From positions 1,912,435 to 1,976,434 of the forward strand of contig CALSTG010000001.1 of the NCBI GenBank assembly GCA_943789205.1: a stretch of DNA of 64,000 nucleotides, read 5' to 3'. The notes beneath the pieces were generated by a model that saw only the letters and a program-made list of their open reading frames with translations, had not been told where the DNA came from and searched no databases. Shown in pieces: positions 1 through 8,938 of the stretch. Made by a program: the position numbers and the translations under genes. The stretch is from an uncultured Flavobacteriales bacterium (GTDB lineage: Bacteria; Bacteroidota; Bacteroidia; Flavobacteriales_D; Crocinitomicaceae). How positions within the stretch are numbered: position 1 is the stretch's first letter; every line of letters starts with the position of its first letter.

Positions 1-244
1 TCTTCCCGTTCTCGTATCCACTAATGGTGGTCTACATGAGCAGATTAAGGAAGGGCATAATGGGTTTATTGTAGACCACCTCAATGAAGAAGCGCTAGCA
101 AATAAGATAGAAAATGTTTTTTCAGGAGGTAAATTGCAAATTGTTGAAGAGTTCCTATTGCAGCAAGATGATGCTCAAAAAGATGAATGGTCGGAATTTG
201 CAGACCAAATCTTAAACTTTATTTCTTTCGAGAAGTCCAAATGA
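1..244 (+). CDS. Glycosyltransferase family 4-like protein, C-terminal fragment
   Basis: Only the last 80 codons lie in the window; the frame enters at base 2 and ends with TGA at 242-244. The visible segment STNGGLHEQIKEGHNG resembles the donor-nucleotide-binding region near the C terminus of GT-B fold glycosyltransferases (GT4), where a Gly-Gly pair and a Glu bind the sugar nucleotide. A helical tail rich in Glu and Gln follows. This end of the protein normally binds a UDP- or GDP-sugar; the acceptor cannot be inferred. The gene is read in the same direction as secDF, but a well-formed promoter separates them, so they are probably separate units. The family call rests on a short segment and is moderately sure. 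Confidence 0.6.
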   Translation, partial: LPVLVSTNGGLHEQIKEGHNGFIVDHLNEEALANKIENVFSGGKLQIVEEFLLQQDDAQKDEWSEFADQILNFISFEKSK

Positions 245-293
245 AGTAAGGAATTATAGCTGAGTATCTATTTACCTTTTAACTAGGTTTTTA

Positions 294-325
294 TTTGAAT
301 ATAAGATATGTAAATTCTATATTTG
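294..325 (+). promoter_or_regulatory. Bacteroidota-type promoter of secDF
   Basis: TTTG at 294-297 and TATATTTG at 318-325 are 20 bases apart, matching the Bacteroidota sigma factor consensus TTTG-N17-23-TAnnTTTG. The second box ends 31 bases before the secDF start codon, leaving room for a short untranslated leader. Confidence 0.65.
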
Positions 326-356
326 CACGCTTATTAAAACATTAATCTAAAATTAC

Positions 357-3303
357 ATGCGCATTAAAGGATTCTTTTGGTTTTTAACCATTTTGTTGAC
401 CGCTGTTTGTTTATACCAATTGTCTTTCACTTGGGTGGCAAATGATGTAGAAAGCCAAGCCGGAAAGGAGGCAGATCAAAAAATTGCTACTATCAAAAAA
501 GAAGCAATGGCTTCTTCTAATGGAATAGCTACCGTTGGTACAAATAATGATATCGTAGATTTCAAAGAGCCAGAGGCGATGGAAATTGCAAAAGGTATTC
601 TTGTCAATCAAATTTTAAGAAGTAAAGCTGAAAAGAATGTTTATCCTCTTTTAGGTTCGACTTTTGCAGAAGTTAAGAAACGTTCACTCGCTTTTGGATT
701 AGACCTTGTTGGTGGGATGAGTGTTACTTTGGAGATTTCAGTTCCTGAATTTATAAAATCCCAGGTTAAAAACCAGAATGACATTTCTTTCAAAAAGCCA
801 TTCGAGCAAGCCCTCGCTAAAAGGAGTAATGATGCCTCTGCTGATTTTTTAACACTTTTCATTGATGCTTACAAAAAATACAATGACGGAACAAAACTTG
901 AATGCCATATTTTATGGAGAAGGTATAGAAATTACAACTCCTGATGCAGATGTTGAAGCATCCTTAAGAGCTAGAATAAGTGAAGCAATGAATGGCATTG
1001 AAAATGTCATGAACAAAAGAATTAACCAATTCGGTGTTGCACAGCCAAATATTCAAAAAGATGAAGCGAATAATCGCTTATATATCGAATTACCAGGTGT
1101 TCAAGATGAGCGAACAGTCGCTGAGAAATTACAATCTACTGCGAACCTTGAGTTTTTTGAAACCTATTCATTTGATCAAGTACAAACCAATTGGAGTGAA
1201 GCAAATAGACTTTCTTTACAGGAAGAAGGTTCTGAAATTGATTCTACAGAAGAAATCTCCTTTGATGAAGATGTTCAAGAATCCTCAAATGGTTTAGCCT
1301 CTTTGATGCAATCAACTGGCGGCTATTCATTTGGTTATGCAAAGAATGATGCGGATAAGGCTGCAGTTACAGCTTTCCTAAAGAGAAGTGATATTGCAGG
1401 CCAGTTCGATGCGCAACTAAGATTTATGTGGGGTGCAGAGAGAGAATATGTAGACAACGAACAGACTAAGAAAGGATGGCGTTTGTATGCATGTAGAATA
1501 CCAGATAATGGTAAAGCCCGCGTAAATGGGAGTCACATTGCCCGAGCAAGTCAAGGTTACGACCAAGTTGCAGGAGATATTACAGTTGATTTATCTATGA
1601 ATGACGAAGGAATGGAGCAGTGGTCAAGAATGACCTCTGAAAACGTGAATCGATTGGTTGCTATTACCATGGATAATGTGGTTTATAGTGCGCCGCAAGT
1701 TCGAGGAGCTATAAATGGCGGTAATACACAAATTTCCGGAAGCTTTACATTCGATGAAGCAAATGATCTTGCAGGTCTTTTAAATGGAGGGGCATTACCG
1801 GCACCTCTTGTAATCAAAGAAAAAACTAAGGTTGGTCCTACTATAGGTAAAGAAAATACGCGTGCAGGTTTGATTTCTTTCGGGATTGCCTTCCTGGTAG
1901 TTCTTCTTTATATGTTCTTTTATTACGGTAAATCAGGAATTGTTGCAGATATTGCATTACTTGCGAATGTTGTATTCATTTTTGGCTCGTTAGCGTCGTT
2001 TGGTGCTGTATTGACGTTGGCGGGAATTGCGGGTATTGTTCTGACCATTGGTATGGCGGTTGATGCGAACGTACTTATTTTCGAAAGAATACGTGAAGAA
2101 CAAGCGAATGGTAAAGACTTAGCCAGTGCTGTTGAAACAGGTTTTCAAAAAGCACTTTCATCAATTATCGATGCGAACGTGACAACCCTCCTTACCGCAA
2201 TAGTTCTGAAAGTATTTGGTACAGGACCAATTGAATCTTTTGCAACTACTCTTATCATTGGTATTTTCTCTTCAGTTTTTGCAGCCTTAATTATTTCTCG
2301 TTTGATTTTTGAATGGAGACTTGGAAAAGGCAAATCAATAGAATTTGATACAAAGCTTACGAAAAATGCATTTAAGGGATTAAATATTAACTTTTTAGAT
2401 AAGCGAAAGTTCGCTTATGTTGTTTCTACAATTTTAGTTGTAGGTTCTCTTGGCCTTCTTCTTACAAAAGGAATATCAAAATCGGTTGAATTCTCAGGTG
2501 GTCGTACATACGCTGTTAAATTTGAGAAATCTGCAGAAAACAAATCTGAATTCATTAAAAAACAGCTTGCGGAGGCAATGCCTAAGTCATCGGTGGATGT
2601 AAAGACCAAGTCTAGCTCATTTAATGTTGAAATAACAACAAACTACCTTCTTGAGAAAGAAAATGCGGAGGAGGACGTTCGTAATAAGCTGAATGAGGCA
2701 TTAGAAAACTGTAAAGCAGAGCTTGGAACATATTTTATCGAGCCAGAGTCAAGGTTTGTATCGAATACCGTTTCCGCTGAATTAGAGGATTCTTCTAAAA
2801 TATCTATTGGCCTATCACTACTGATAATCTTTGCATACATATTTATTCGATTTGGAAAATGGCAGTATTCGGCAAGTGCGATTTTTGCATTGTTCCATGA
2901 TGTTGTTATCGTCCTAGGTTTATTTGCTTTATTGGGTGATATGCTACCCTTTAATATGGATTTAGACCAGGCCTTCGTTGCCGCTATTCTTACCGTAATT
3001 GGATATTCTATCAATGATACCGTTGTGGTGTTTGATAGAATACGTGAGGATTTATCATGGAAAAAGGATTCTGATTTTAAGTCGGAAATTAATGGTGCCC
3101 TAAATTCAACACTTTCGAGAACTATTAATACCTCTATGACGACCTTAGTTGTACTTTTAATTATTTTCTTCTTTGGAGGAGCGGCGATTAAAGGATTTAT
3201 TTTTGCGCTTATTTTAGGAATACTTGTTGGGACATACTCATCTATGTTCGTAGCGACACCTTTACTTGTTGATTTAACGAAAAAGATTCAACTTAAAAAA
3301 TAA
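357..3303 (+). CDS. secDF: SecDF fused protein-export membrane protein, reading frame broken once
   Basis: SecDF uses the proton motive force to complete Sec-dependent export across the inner membrane. The first frame (357-944) has an N-terminal membrane helix and the SecD P1 start (FGLDLVGGMSVTLE). The second frame (open from before 862 to 3303) carries the rest of P1 (INQFGVAQPNIQ), the SecD membrane block with GIVLTIGMAVDANVLIFERI, and the SecF half with the matching motif IGYSINDTVVVFDRI. The two frames overlap and homology passes from one to the other at about 873-897; dropping one A from the A4 run at 893-896 reads smoothly as ...NDGTNLNAIFYGEG. The repaired protein would be about 981 residues, normal for the fused Bacteroidota form. 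The gene is too important to be casually lost, so a sequencing error or slippage is likelier than decay. Confidence 0.88.
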
Positions 3304-3320
3304 TCTACAATTTAAGAAAA

Positions 3321-3351
3321 GGCCCTCTCATGACAATGAGAGGGTTTTTTT
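3321..3351 (+). terminator. Rho-independent terminator after secDF
   Basis: CCCTCTCAT (3323-3331), loop GACA, ATGAGAGGG (3336-3344), then seven T. It lies just past the secDF stop. The stem would also fold on the minus strand, after the repressor gene that ends at 3370, but the A tract on that side is shorter. Confidence 0.9.
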
Positions 3352-3369
3352 GTACTTAAATGTTTGATG

Positions 3370-4023
3370 CTACTGAACAACGAGTAAGCAGCTGCATACT
3401 TGTTGCGTCATAGTCATTCGTACCGTTTCTTCCAACAGAATTGAGCAGCTTTTATCAAATGGCTCAATCGAAATGATTTGAATTGTATCTCCAAGCTTTA
3501 TTTTTTTGTTGTTCAGATAATCTAGTAATTCAAAAGAACTATTCTTTAAAGCCACGATTGTGACTTTTACATTGGGTTCAATTTGCGCAAGTGTTTTATA
3601 ATGCTGTTCTATAATTTCACCATTCTTATCTGGAATAGGTGAGCCGTGAGGATCTGTTTTTGGGAATCCTAGTAATTCATCCATTCTATCAAAGAAATCA
3701 TCAGATTTAATGTGCTCAATTTGCTCTGCAATGTCATGAACTTCTTCCCATCCAAAGCCCATTATTTTTACTAAAAACATTTCAGTTAATCGATGCTTTC
3801 TTATAATTGCAGCAGCTTGTATGGCTCCTTCTTTTGTGAGTTTAATGGGTTTATATTTTTGATAAGCTACCCATCCTTTATCTTGTAACTTCTTAATCAT
3901 ATTATTTACAGTAGGTGCACTCACATTCATTTCTTTACTTAGGTCAGTTAATGAAATCGCACTGCTTTCCTGATTTAGGTTGTAAAGCGCTTTGAGATAA
4001 TTTTCGATGGTAATCGTTGCCAT
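3370..4023 (-). CDS. DtxR/MntR-family metal-dependent transcriptional repressor
   Basis: This is a 217-residue repressor of metal uptake genes. An N-terminal winged helix-turn-helix (ITIENYLKALYNL; VSAPTVNNMIKKLQDKGWV) is followed by the metal-binding and dimerisation domain (RKHRLTEMFL; EEVHDIAEQIEHI, with the His and Glu ligand positions of the family). The family signature TDPHGSPIPDKNG comes next, and then a FeoA/SH3-like C-terminal domain. I start it at the ATG at 4021-4023 (MATITIENYL) because family members begin here; an upstream in-frame ATG at 4053 would add ten residues without homology. It is divergent from a TonB-dependent receptor, with a palindromic operator between them. Whether the metal is Mn, Fe or Zn cannot be read from the sequence. 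Confidence 0.88.
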   Translation of the reverse strand: MATITIENYLKALYNLNQESSAISLTDLSKEMNVSAPTVNNMIKKLQDKGWVAYQKYKPIKLTKEGAIQAAAIIRKHRLTEMFLVKIMGFGWEEVHDIAEQIEHIKSDDFFDRMDELLGFPKTDPHGSPIPDKNGEIIEQHYKTLAQIEPNVKVTIVALKNSSFELLDYLNNKKIKLGDTIQIISIEPFDKSCSILLEETVRMTMTQQVCSCLLVVQ

Positions 4024-4070
4024 TATTTTTTTTGAGGTTAAATATACATACATTTTTATAGCCCTAAAAA

Positions 4071-4094
4071 AAATGTTAGATTTGTCTAACTTTT
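4071..4094. promoter_or_regulatory. Palindromic operator overlapping the receptor promoter
   Basis: GTTAGATTTGTCTAAC at 4075-4090 is a perfect 6-4-6 inverted repeat. It is extended by AAA at 4071-4073 and TTT at 4092-4094 after one mismatched pair. Its core contains TAGATTTG (4077-4084), which matches the Bacteroidota TAnnTTTG promoter box reading towards the receptor gene at 4111. The site lies 51 bases from the repressor ATG and 20 bases from the receptor GTG. Size and symmetry fit DtxR/MntR boxes. Binding there would cover the receptor promoter and could also regulate the repressor gene. Confidence 0.72.
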
Positions 4095-4110
4095 AAAAAT
4101 CGTTGTTTTA

Positions 4111-6447
4111 GTGAAATATATTTCCAAATTCTACTTCTTATTTCTTCTTCTTTTTTTTTCATTGAATTATTTTGATGCGATATGCCAAATAAGCATTAAG
4201 GGTACTGTCACCTATGAAAATAAACCCATTGAATTTGCTAGAGTGTCTATTTATTCACTTTCAAAACATATGTTGACCAATTCGAAAGGTTCTTTCCATT
4301 TTTCTGAAATACCCACTGGAACGCATATTATTGAATGCTCGGCAATTGGCTTGAAATCTGTATTTGATACTGTTACGATTGATAATAGGACGAAGGATCT
4401 TGAATTATTAATGATGTTTAGTCAAGAAATAATGGAATTAGATGCCATTGTTGTTACAGGATCAAAAACATTTAAGCGTAAAACGAATTCTAATGTGATA
4501 GTAAATGTAATCAGTGGTGAAAGCTTGGAGGAATTGCAATCGTGTAACCTTGCCGAAGGTTTGAGATTTCAGCCTGGATTACGCGTCGAAACGGATTGTC
4601 AAACTTGTAATTATACGCAGCTTCGAATGAATGGTTTAGCTGGAGGGTATTCTCAAGTATTAATAAATGGAAGACCTATATTCAGTCCATTAACCGGTTT
4701 GTATGGTCTCGAGCAGTTACCTGTAAATATGATTGAGCGTGTGGAAGTTGTTCGCGGTGGAGGTTCTTCGTTGTATGGATCAAGTGCAATTGGAGGTACT
4801 GTTAACGTAATCACAAAGCTGCCAAAAACAAATAGCTTTGATATCAACTTTACGCTTCAAAATATCAATACTCAAAGTGTTGATGAAATTTTAAATGGAA
4901 ATTTCACGACCGTAAACGAACAAAAGAATTTTGGTGTATCATTATTCTTAAACACCAGACGCCGGGACTTTTACGATCATAATGGTGATGGTTTTTCAGA
5001 GCTGCCACTTTTAAAAAATAATTCCTTTGGAATAACGTCATTTTATCTGCCTAAAGAAAATCATAAGTTTGAATTGAGTATCAGTAATTTAAATGAATAC
5101 AGATTTGGAGGTGAAATGAGAGAAACTTCTTTTGCCTATGAACGTGAACAGGCTGAAGAAAGAACACATAGAGTATGGATGGCTAGTGCAGATTATCAAA
5201 TTAATTTCAATAGAGATTTATCATCATTTATTGCCTATGCAGCATACCAACATACCTACAGAAGTCATTATACGGGGATAATACCAGATGACACTCTAGC
5301 ACAGACGGATCATTATGCGAACCCTCCTTATGGTACATCTAATGTATCCACAATGAATGTGGGTGTTCAAATCAATCATAAGCTTGAAAACTTTTTAACA
5401 ACGGGATCAAATATATTTACATTTGGTGCTGAGCTTTTATACGATGATGTTTTTGATGAAATTCCTTCGTATGGGTATTTGATAGATCAGGAGGTTCTAG
5501 ATTTGGGGATCTTTCTGCAAAGCGACTGGGCTTTGTTGCCAAACTTGAATTTATTATCAGGATGCCGAATGGATTTAAATAACACACTTAATAATCCGAT
5601 TTTGAGCCCAAGAGTTTCTGTATTGTACAAATTAAAAAAGAATACCCAGCTAAGATTAAGTTATGGATCAGGATTTAGAGCGCCTCAAGCATTTGATACA
5701 GATTTACATATTGCATTTGCAGGAGGAGGCATCTCTCGGGTTACTCTCGACCCTAATTTAAAAGAAGAACGTTCTCAAAGCTATAGTGCCTCTATTAACT
5801 ATGATAAACCATATGATAATTTTATTTTTGGATTTACGTTTGAAGGGTTTCACACTATTTTGAACGATGCATTCTTTCTGCAACCTAATGGCTCAGATGA
5901 TTTTGGATTTCTTTTTGAAAAACAAAATGGACAGTCAGCTAAAGTTTCGGGACTTACTTTAGAGCTCAGGACAAATTACAGAAAAATAATTCAGCTTGAG
6001 GCAGGAGGGACGATACAAGCGAATCGCTACGATATAGCTATTCCTTATATAGATGGAGTTCCCCCAACAAGAAATTTTATTCGTACACCAAATAGCTATG
6101 GTTTTGCGATAATCACATTGAATCCCATTAAAAAAGTCAGCATGAATTTGAATTATGTCTATACTGGTGAGATGTTAGTGCCTCACTTTTCTGGAGCTGA
6201 AAATCAGCTGATTGATGAAATGTTGACTACTAAAGAATTCTCTAATATTAGCTTTAAATTAAACTATGCGATAAATATTAAAAAACCAAAACTCATGATC
6301 GAGTGTTATCTTGGTATTAAAAATATATTTAACGCTTATCAAACCGACTTCGATATAGGAAAAAATAGAGACAGTAATTTTATATATGGTCCTGCGCAAC
6401 CTCGAACTTTTTTTGGTGGTGTTAAGATTCGTTCAGGAAGACCTTAG
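4111..6447 (+). CDS. TonB-dependent outer-membrane receptor, probably metal-related
   Basis: A 778-residue outer-membrane active transporter. It has a signal peptide (hydrophobic to about residue 26), a carboxypeptidase-regulatory-like beta-sandwich (ISIKGTVTYENKPIEFARV, about 27-110) and a plug domain (about 120-235: LQSCNLAEGLRFQPGLRVE; VEVVRGGGSSLYGSSAIGG). A 22-stranded barrel is expected from there to the C terminus. The plug contains a CQTCNYTQLRMNGL segment with a Cys-x-x-Cys pair that may touch the ligand. Translation appears to start at GTG; no ATG lies suitably close to the signal peptide. The operator upstream and the divergent DtxR/MntR-type gene suggest it imports a metal, metal chelate or haem. 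The ligand itself is not shown. Confidence 0.87.
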   Translation: MKYISKFYFLFLLLFFSLNYFDAICQISIKGTVTYENKPIEFARVSIYSLSKHMLTNSKGSFHFSEIPTGTHIIECSAIGLKSVFDTVTIDNRTKDLELLMMFSQEIMELDAIVVTGSKTFKRKTNSNVIVNVISGESLEELQSCNLAEGLRFQPGLRVETDCQTCNYTQLRMNGLAGGYSQVLINGRPIFSPLTGLYGLEQLPVNMIERVEVVRGGGSSLYGSSAIGGTVNVITKLPKTNSFDINFTLQNINTQSVDEILNGNFTTVNEQKNFGVSLFLNTRRRDFYDHNGDGFSELPLLKNNSFGITSFYLPKENHKFELSISNLNEYRFGGEMRETSFAYEREQAEERTHRVWMASADYQINFNRDLSSFIAYAAYQHTYRSHYTGIIPDDTLAQTDHYANPPYGTSNVSTMNVGVQINHKLENFLTTGSNIFTFGAELLYDDVFDEIPSYGYLIDQEVLDLGIFLQSDWALLPNLNLLSGCRMDLNNTLNNPILSPRVSVLYKLKKNTQLRLSYGSGFRAPQAFDTDLHIAFAGGGISRVTLDPNLKEERSQSYSASINYDKPYDNFIFGFTFEGFHTILNDAFFLQPNGSDDFGFLFEKQNGQSAKVSGLTLELRTNYRKIIQLEAGGTIQANRYDIAIPYIDGVPPTRNFIRTPNSYGFAIITLNPIKKVSMNLNYVYTGEMLVPHFSGAENQLIDEMLTTKEFSNISFKLNYAINIKKPKLMIECYLGIKNIFNAYQTDFDIGKNRDSNFIYGPAQPRTFFGGVKIRSGRP

Positions 6448-6486
6448 CGTTAATATAAATTCATTAACTTGTAATTACAAAATTGT

Positions 6487-7251
6487 ATGATGCTTAAAGT
6501 ACTTTTATCTCCGGCAAAATCTATAGCAAAAGAACCTGCATTATTTGGTTCGCCAACAAGGCCAATTCATGAAAAAATGGCGGTCGACTTAATAGCTGTG
6601 TTAAAGAAAAAGACACCAAAAGAATTACAAGGATTAATGTCTATTTCTCCGGCATTGTCGGATTTGAATTGGTCTAGATATCAAGATTGGAACCCATTGC
6701 AATCAAATAGAAATGTGATGCAGCCTGCTATGGCTTTCACGGGAGAGGTTTATAAAGGATTTGATGCTACCAGCTTTGATGAGGAGGATTATGCCTTTGC
6801 TCAGCAAACGATAAAAATAATTTCTGGTTTGTATGGGTTTTTGAGGCCATTAGATGGTATTGCGCCGTATCGATTAGAGATGGGAACAAAATTAAAGATT
6901 GATAAGTCATCAAAAAACTTATATGAATATTGGCGTGAAACGCTTACAGAATCAATGATTTCAGAGCTGAATTCGGATGATGTTATTTTGAACCTAGCTT
7001 CTTTAGAGTATGCAAAGGCAATCAATTTTAAAGCAATATCTAATAAGATTATTACACCTGTTTTTAAAGATTTTAAAAATGGCAAGCTAAAAACCATTAT
7101 GATGTATGCGAAACGCGCGAGGGGAAGTATGGCGCGTGCAGTAGTTAAAAAACGAATTGATCAAACTAACGATTTGAAGCTTCTAGAATTAGATGGCTAT
7201 AGTTATGACGAGCGTTTATCTTCTGAAAATGAATGGGTATTTACACGCTAA
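6487..7251 (+). CDS. yaaA: YaaA-family peroxide stress protein (DUF328)
   Basis: 254 residues beginning with the family hallmark VLLSPAKS and containing FTGEVYKGFDA, ISGLYGFLRPLD and AKRARGSMARAV, all typical of YaaA. In E. coli YaaA lowers free intracellular iron during hydrogen peroxide stress and binds DNA. It starts 40 bases after the receptor stop with no terminator between, so it may be cotranscribed with the metal-controlled receptor, which would fit a role in iron handling. Its last 11 bases overlap the end of the convergent DUF2452 gene. Confidence 0.9.
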   Translation: MMLKVLLSPAKSIAKEPALFGSPTRPIHEKMAVDLIAVLKKKTPKELQGLMSISPALSDLNWSRYQDWNPLQSNRNVMQPAMAFTGEVYKGFDATSFDEEDYAFAQQTIKIISGLYGFLRPLDGIAPYRLEMGTKLKIDKSSKNLYEYWRETLTESMISELNSDDVILNLASLEYAKAINFKAISNKIITPVFKDFKNGKLKTIMMYAKRARGSMARAVVKKRIDQTNDLKLLELDGYSYDERLSSENEWVFTR

Positions 7252-7720
7252 ACTCAAAATCTTCATTTTTGTCTAGCACATCCCATGTGTGGTCAGCAAG
7301 GAGCTTGACTGTTGCAACAAATTCAAAAACGTGTTTTGTTTTACCCCATTGATTTGGTCCAATTAAAGATAAAAGAAATGTGCCATTTTCTCTATTGTAT
7401 AAATGGTAAGTATGGTTGATGAAAGGCTCGAATCTGGATTCAGCGGTATAAATAAACTCAGAGATCTTTTTTCTTTCATTCAGTCTTTGGGCTTGGGATG
7501 CTAAGAGCTGCATTTGTTCATAAATCTGACCCAATTGCATATCTGTTTGATGGTCCATAGCAGAAAGGGCACGCCCTTTAAGCTTTCCTTGATCTTCAGG
7601 TTTGATTAAAGCGCTTCCACTGTGATGCCCATATTCAAGACTATGCGGGTTTTCAGTGATTTTGTCAGGATCAATAGGATTGACAAATTTTTCAGTTTGT
7701 TTATTTTCTTCTTTTTTCAT
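7241..7720 (-). CDS. DUF2452-family protein of unknown function
   Basis: A 159-residue soluble protein without signal peptide or membrane segment. The core from about residue 25 (ENPHSLEYGHHSGSALIKPEDQGKLKG; MQLGQIYEQMQLLASQA; RFEPFINHTYHLY; FLLSLIGPNQWG) matches what I know of DUF2452, a family shared by Bacteroidota and some eukaryotes. No catalytic motif is evident and no function is known to me. Its start lies one base from the stop of the upstream FAD oxidoreductase gene, so the two are probably cotranscribed. Confidence 0.7.
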   Translation of the reverse strand: MKKEENKQTEKFVNPIDPDKITENPHSLEYGHHSGSALIKPEDQGKLKGRALSAMDHQTDMQLGQIYEQMQLLASQAQRLNERKKISEFIYTAESRFEPFINHTYHLYNRENGTFLLSLIGPNQWGKTKHVFEFVATVKLLADHTWDVLDKNEDFEFSV

Positions 7721-7721
7721 G

Positions 7722-8849
7722 CTAAAAATAGCTTGACAGCTTTTTACCCACTTGAGAACCCAAAGCGACTCCCATACCTCCTAGTCTAACACCTATAGCT
7801 GTATTTTTGTTTAGCATCTTAATTATAGGGCTTTTATTCGCTCCCACCCCCATAATCCCCGACCATGAGTAATCAATACTATAACTTTGGTTTGGTATAA
7901 TCGTTTCCTTTAGTAAGGATTCTAATGCATTTTGAATTTTTTGAGTCGTGCCGAATGTGGCTGTTTTCTCTCTTTCAAAGTCAATATTCCTTCCACCTCC
8001 AAGCAGAATTCGGTCACCAATATTTCTGAAATAGTAAAATCCTTTATCATAGTGAAAGGTTCCTTTTATTTTTAAATCTTTTATAGGATTAGTCACCAAT
8101 ACTTGAGCACGAGCAGGCTGAATGTCCTCATTAACCCATTGCTTTGCAAAACCATTTGTTGCAATTATACAATGCGCACTTTTGACAAGGCCTTGATTTG
8201 TATCCAGTATCACCTCTTGATCATTTGACTCCATAGAAAGCGCTTCAATGCCAAAAACAATCTGAACACCTGTATCAACTGCTCTCTGATGCAGTGACTT
8301 CACAAGTAATCCTGTATTGATTCCGCCTTCTAGCGAATTACAATATGCAGTTTCTATTTTTTTAAAACCAAATGTTTTTGCGGCTAATTTATCTTCAAAA
8401 TAAATCTGATCAATACCCGTAATGTCTTTAGCTTTTTCATTTATATATGCAATGAATTCAGGATTGATTTCATTTTTTGAATGCTTAGCTATCAAATCCC
8501 ATGACTTACACGGGTCATATTCAATAGCTTTTGGATCGATCAAATCGAACAAACATTTTAATCCATGATAGCGATCTGAGAAGGTTTCCCAAACTTGATG
8601 CTCATCCATGGTGTTCAAATCATCAAAAAGTTCCGTAGGACTGCCAAAACAGGTAAATCCAGCATTTTTGGAACTAGCACCGGTCGGTAAATAACCTCTT
8701 TCCAATATTACGATTTTCGCATTCGGATATTTAGTTTTCAGATAAAGGGATGTACTTATACCAACAATACCAGAACCAATGATCAAAAAATCAATATTTT
8801 CAAAATATGATGTTTTTTCCCAAAAGCTTAATTCATCAATTCTAAGCAT
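7722..8849 (-). CDS. FAD-dependent oxidoreductase, DAO family
   Basis: 375 residues. Near residue 24 there is a Rossmann dinucleotide-binding motif (IIGSGIVGISTSLYL), followed by the ILERG strand end that carries the Glu for the FAD ribose and by GASSKNAGF, typical of D-amino-acid-oxidase-like flavoenzymes. The C-terminal part has the second FAD contact region (YSWSGIMGVGANKSPII; GVRLGGMGVALG). Homologues oxidise amino acids or other amines, but the substrate is not given by sequence or context. It is followed one base later by the DUF2452 gene. Cytoplasmic; no signal peptide. Confidence 0.82.
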   Translation of the reverse strand: MLRIDELSFWEKTSYFENIDFLIIGSGIVGISTSLYLKTKYPNAKIVILERGYLPTGASSKNAGFTCFGSPTELFDDLNTMDEHQVWETFSDRYHGLKCLFDLIDPKAIEYDPCKSWDLIAKHSKNEINPEFIAYINEKAKDITGIDQIYFEDKLAAKTFGFKKIETAYCNSLEGGINTGLLVKSLHQRAVDTGVQIVFGIEALSMESNDQEVILDTNQGLVKSAHCIIATNGFAKQWVNEDIQPARAQVLVTNPIKDLKIKGTFHYDKGFYYFRNIGDRILLGGGRNIDFEREKTATFGTTQKIQNALESLLKETIIPNQSYSIDYSWSGIMGVGANKSPIIKMLNKNTAIGVRLGGMGVALGSQVGKKLSSYF

Positions 8850-8890
8850 TTTTTTATTCGTCTTTTTTACGCATTTTTGTAATAGTGCAA

Positions 8891-8922
8891 CAAAAATAGA
8901 ATTTTACGTTTATTGTGCACAA
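8891..8922 (-). promoter_or_regulatory. Likely promoter of the FAD oxidoreductase operon
   Basis: On the minus strand, TTG (8920-8922) is separated by 21 bases from TATTTTTG (8891-8898), a match to the Bacteroidota promoter consensus. The box lies about 41 bases before the start codon at 8849. Confidence 0.45.
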
Positions 8923-8938
8923 TGCAAGCAAGCTTTCT

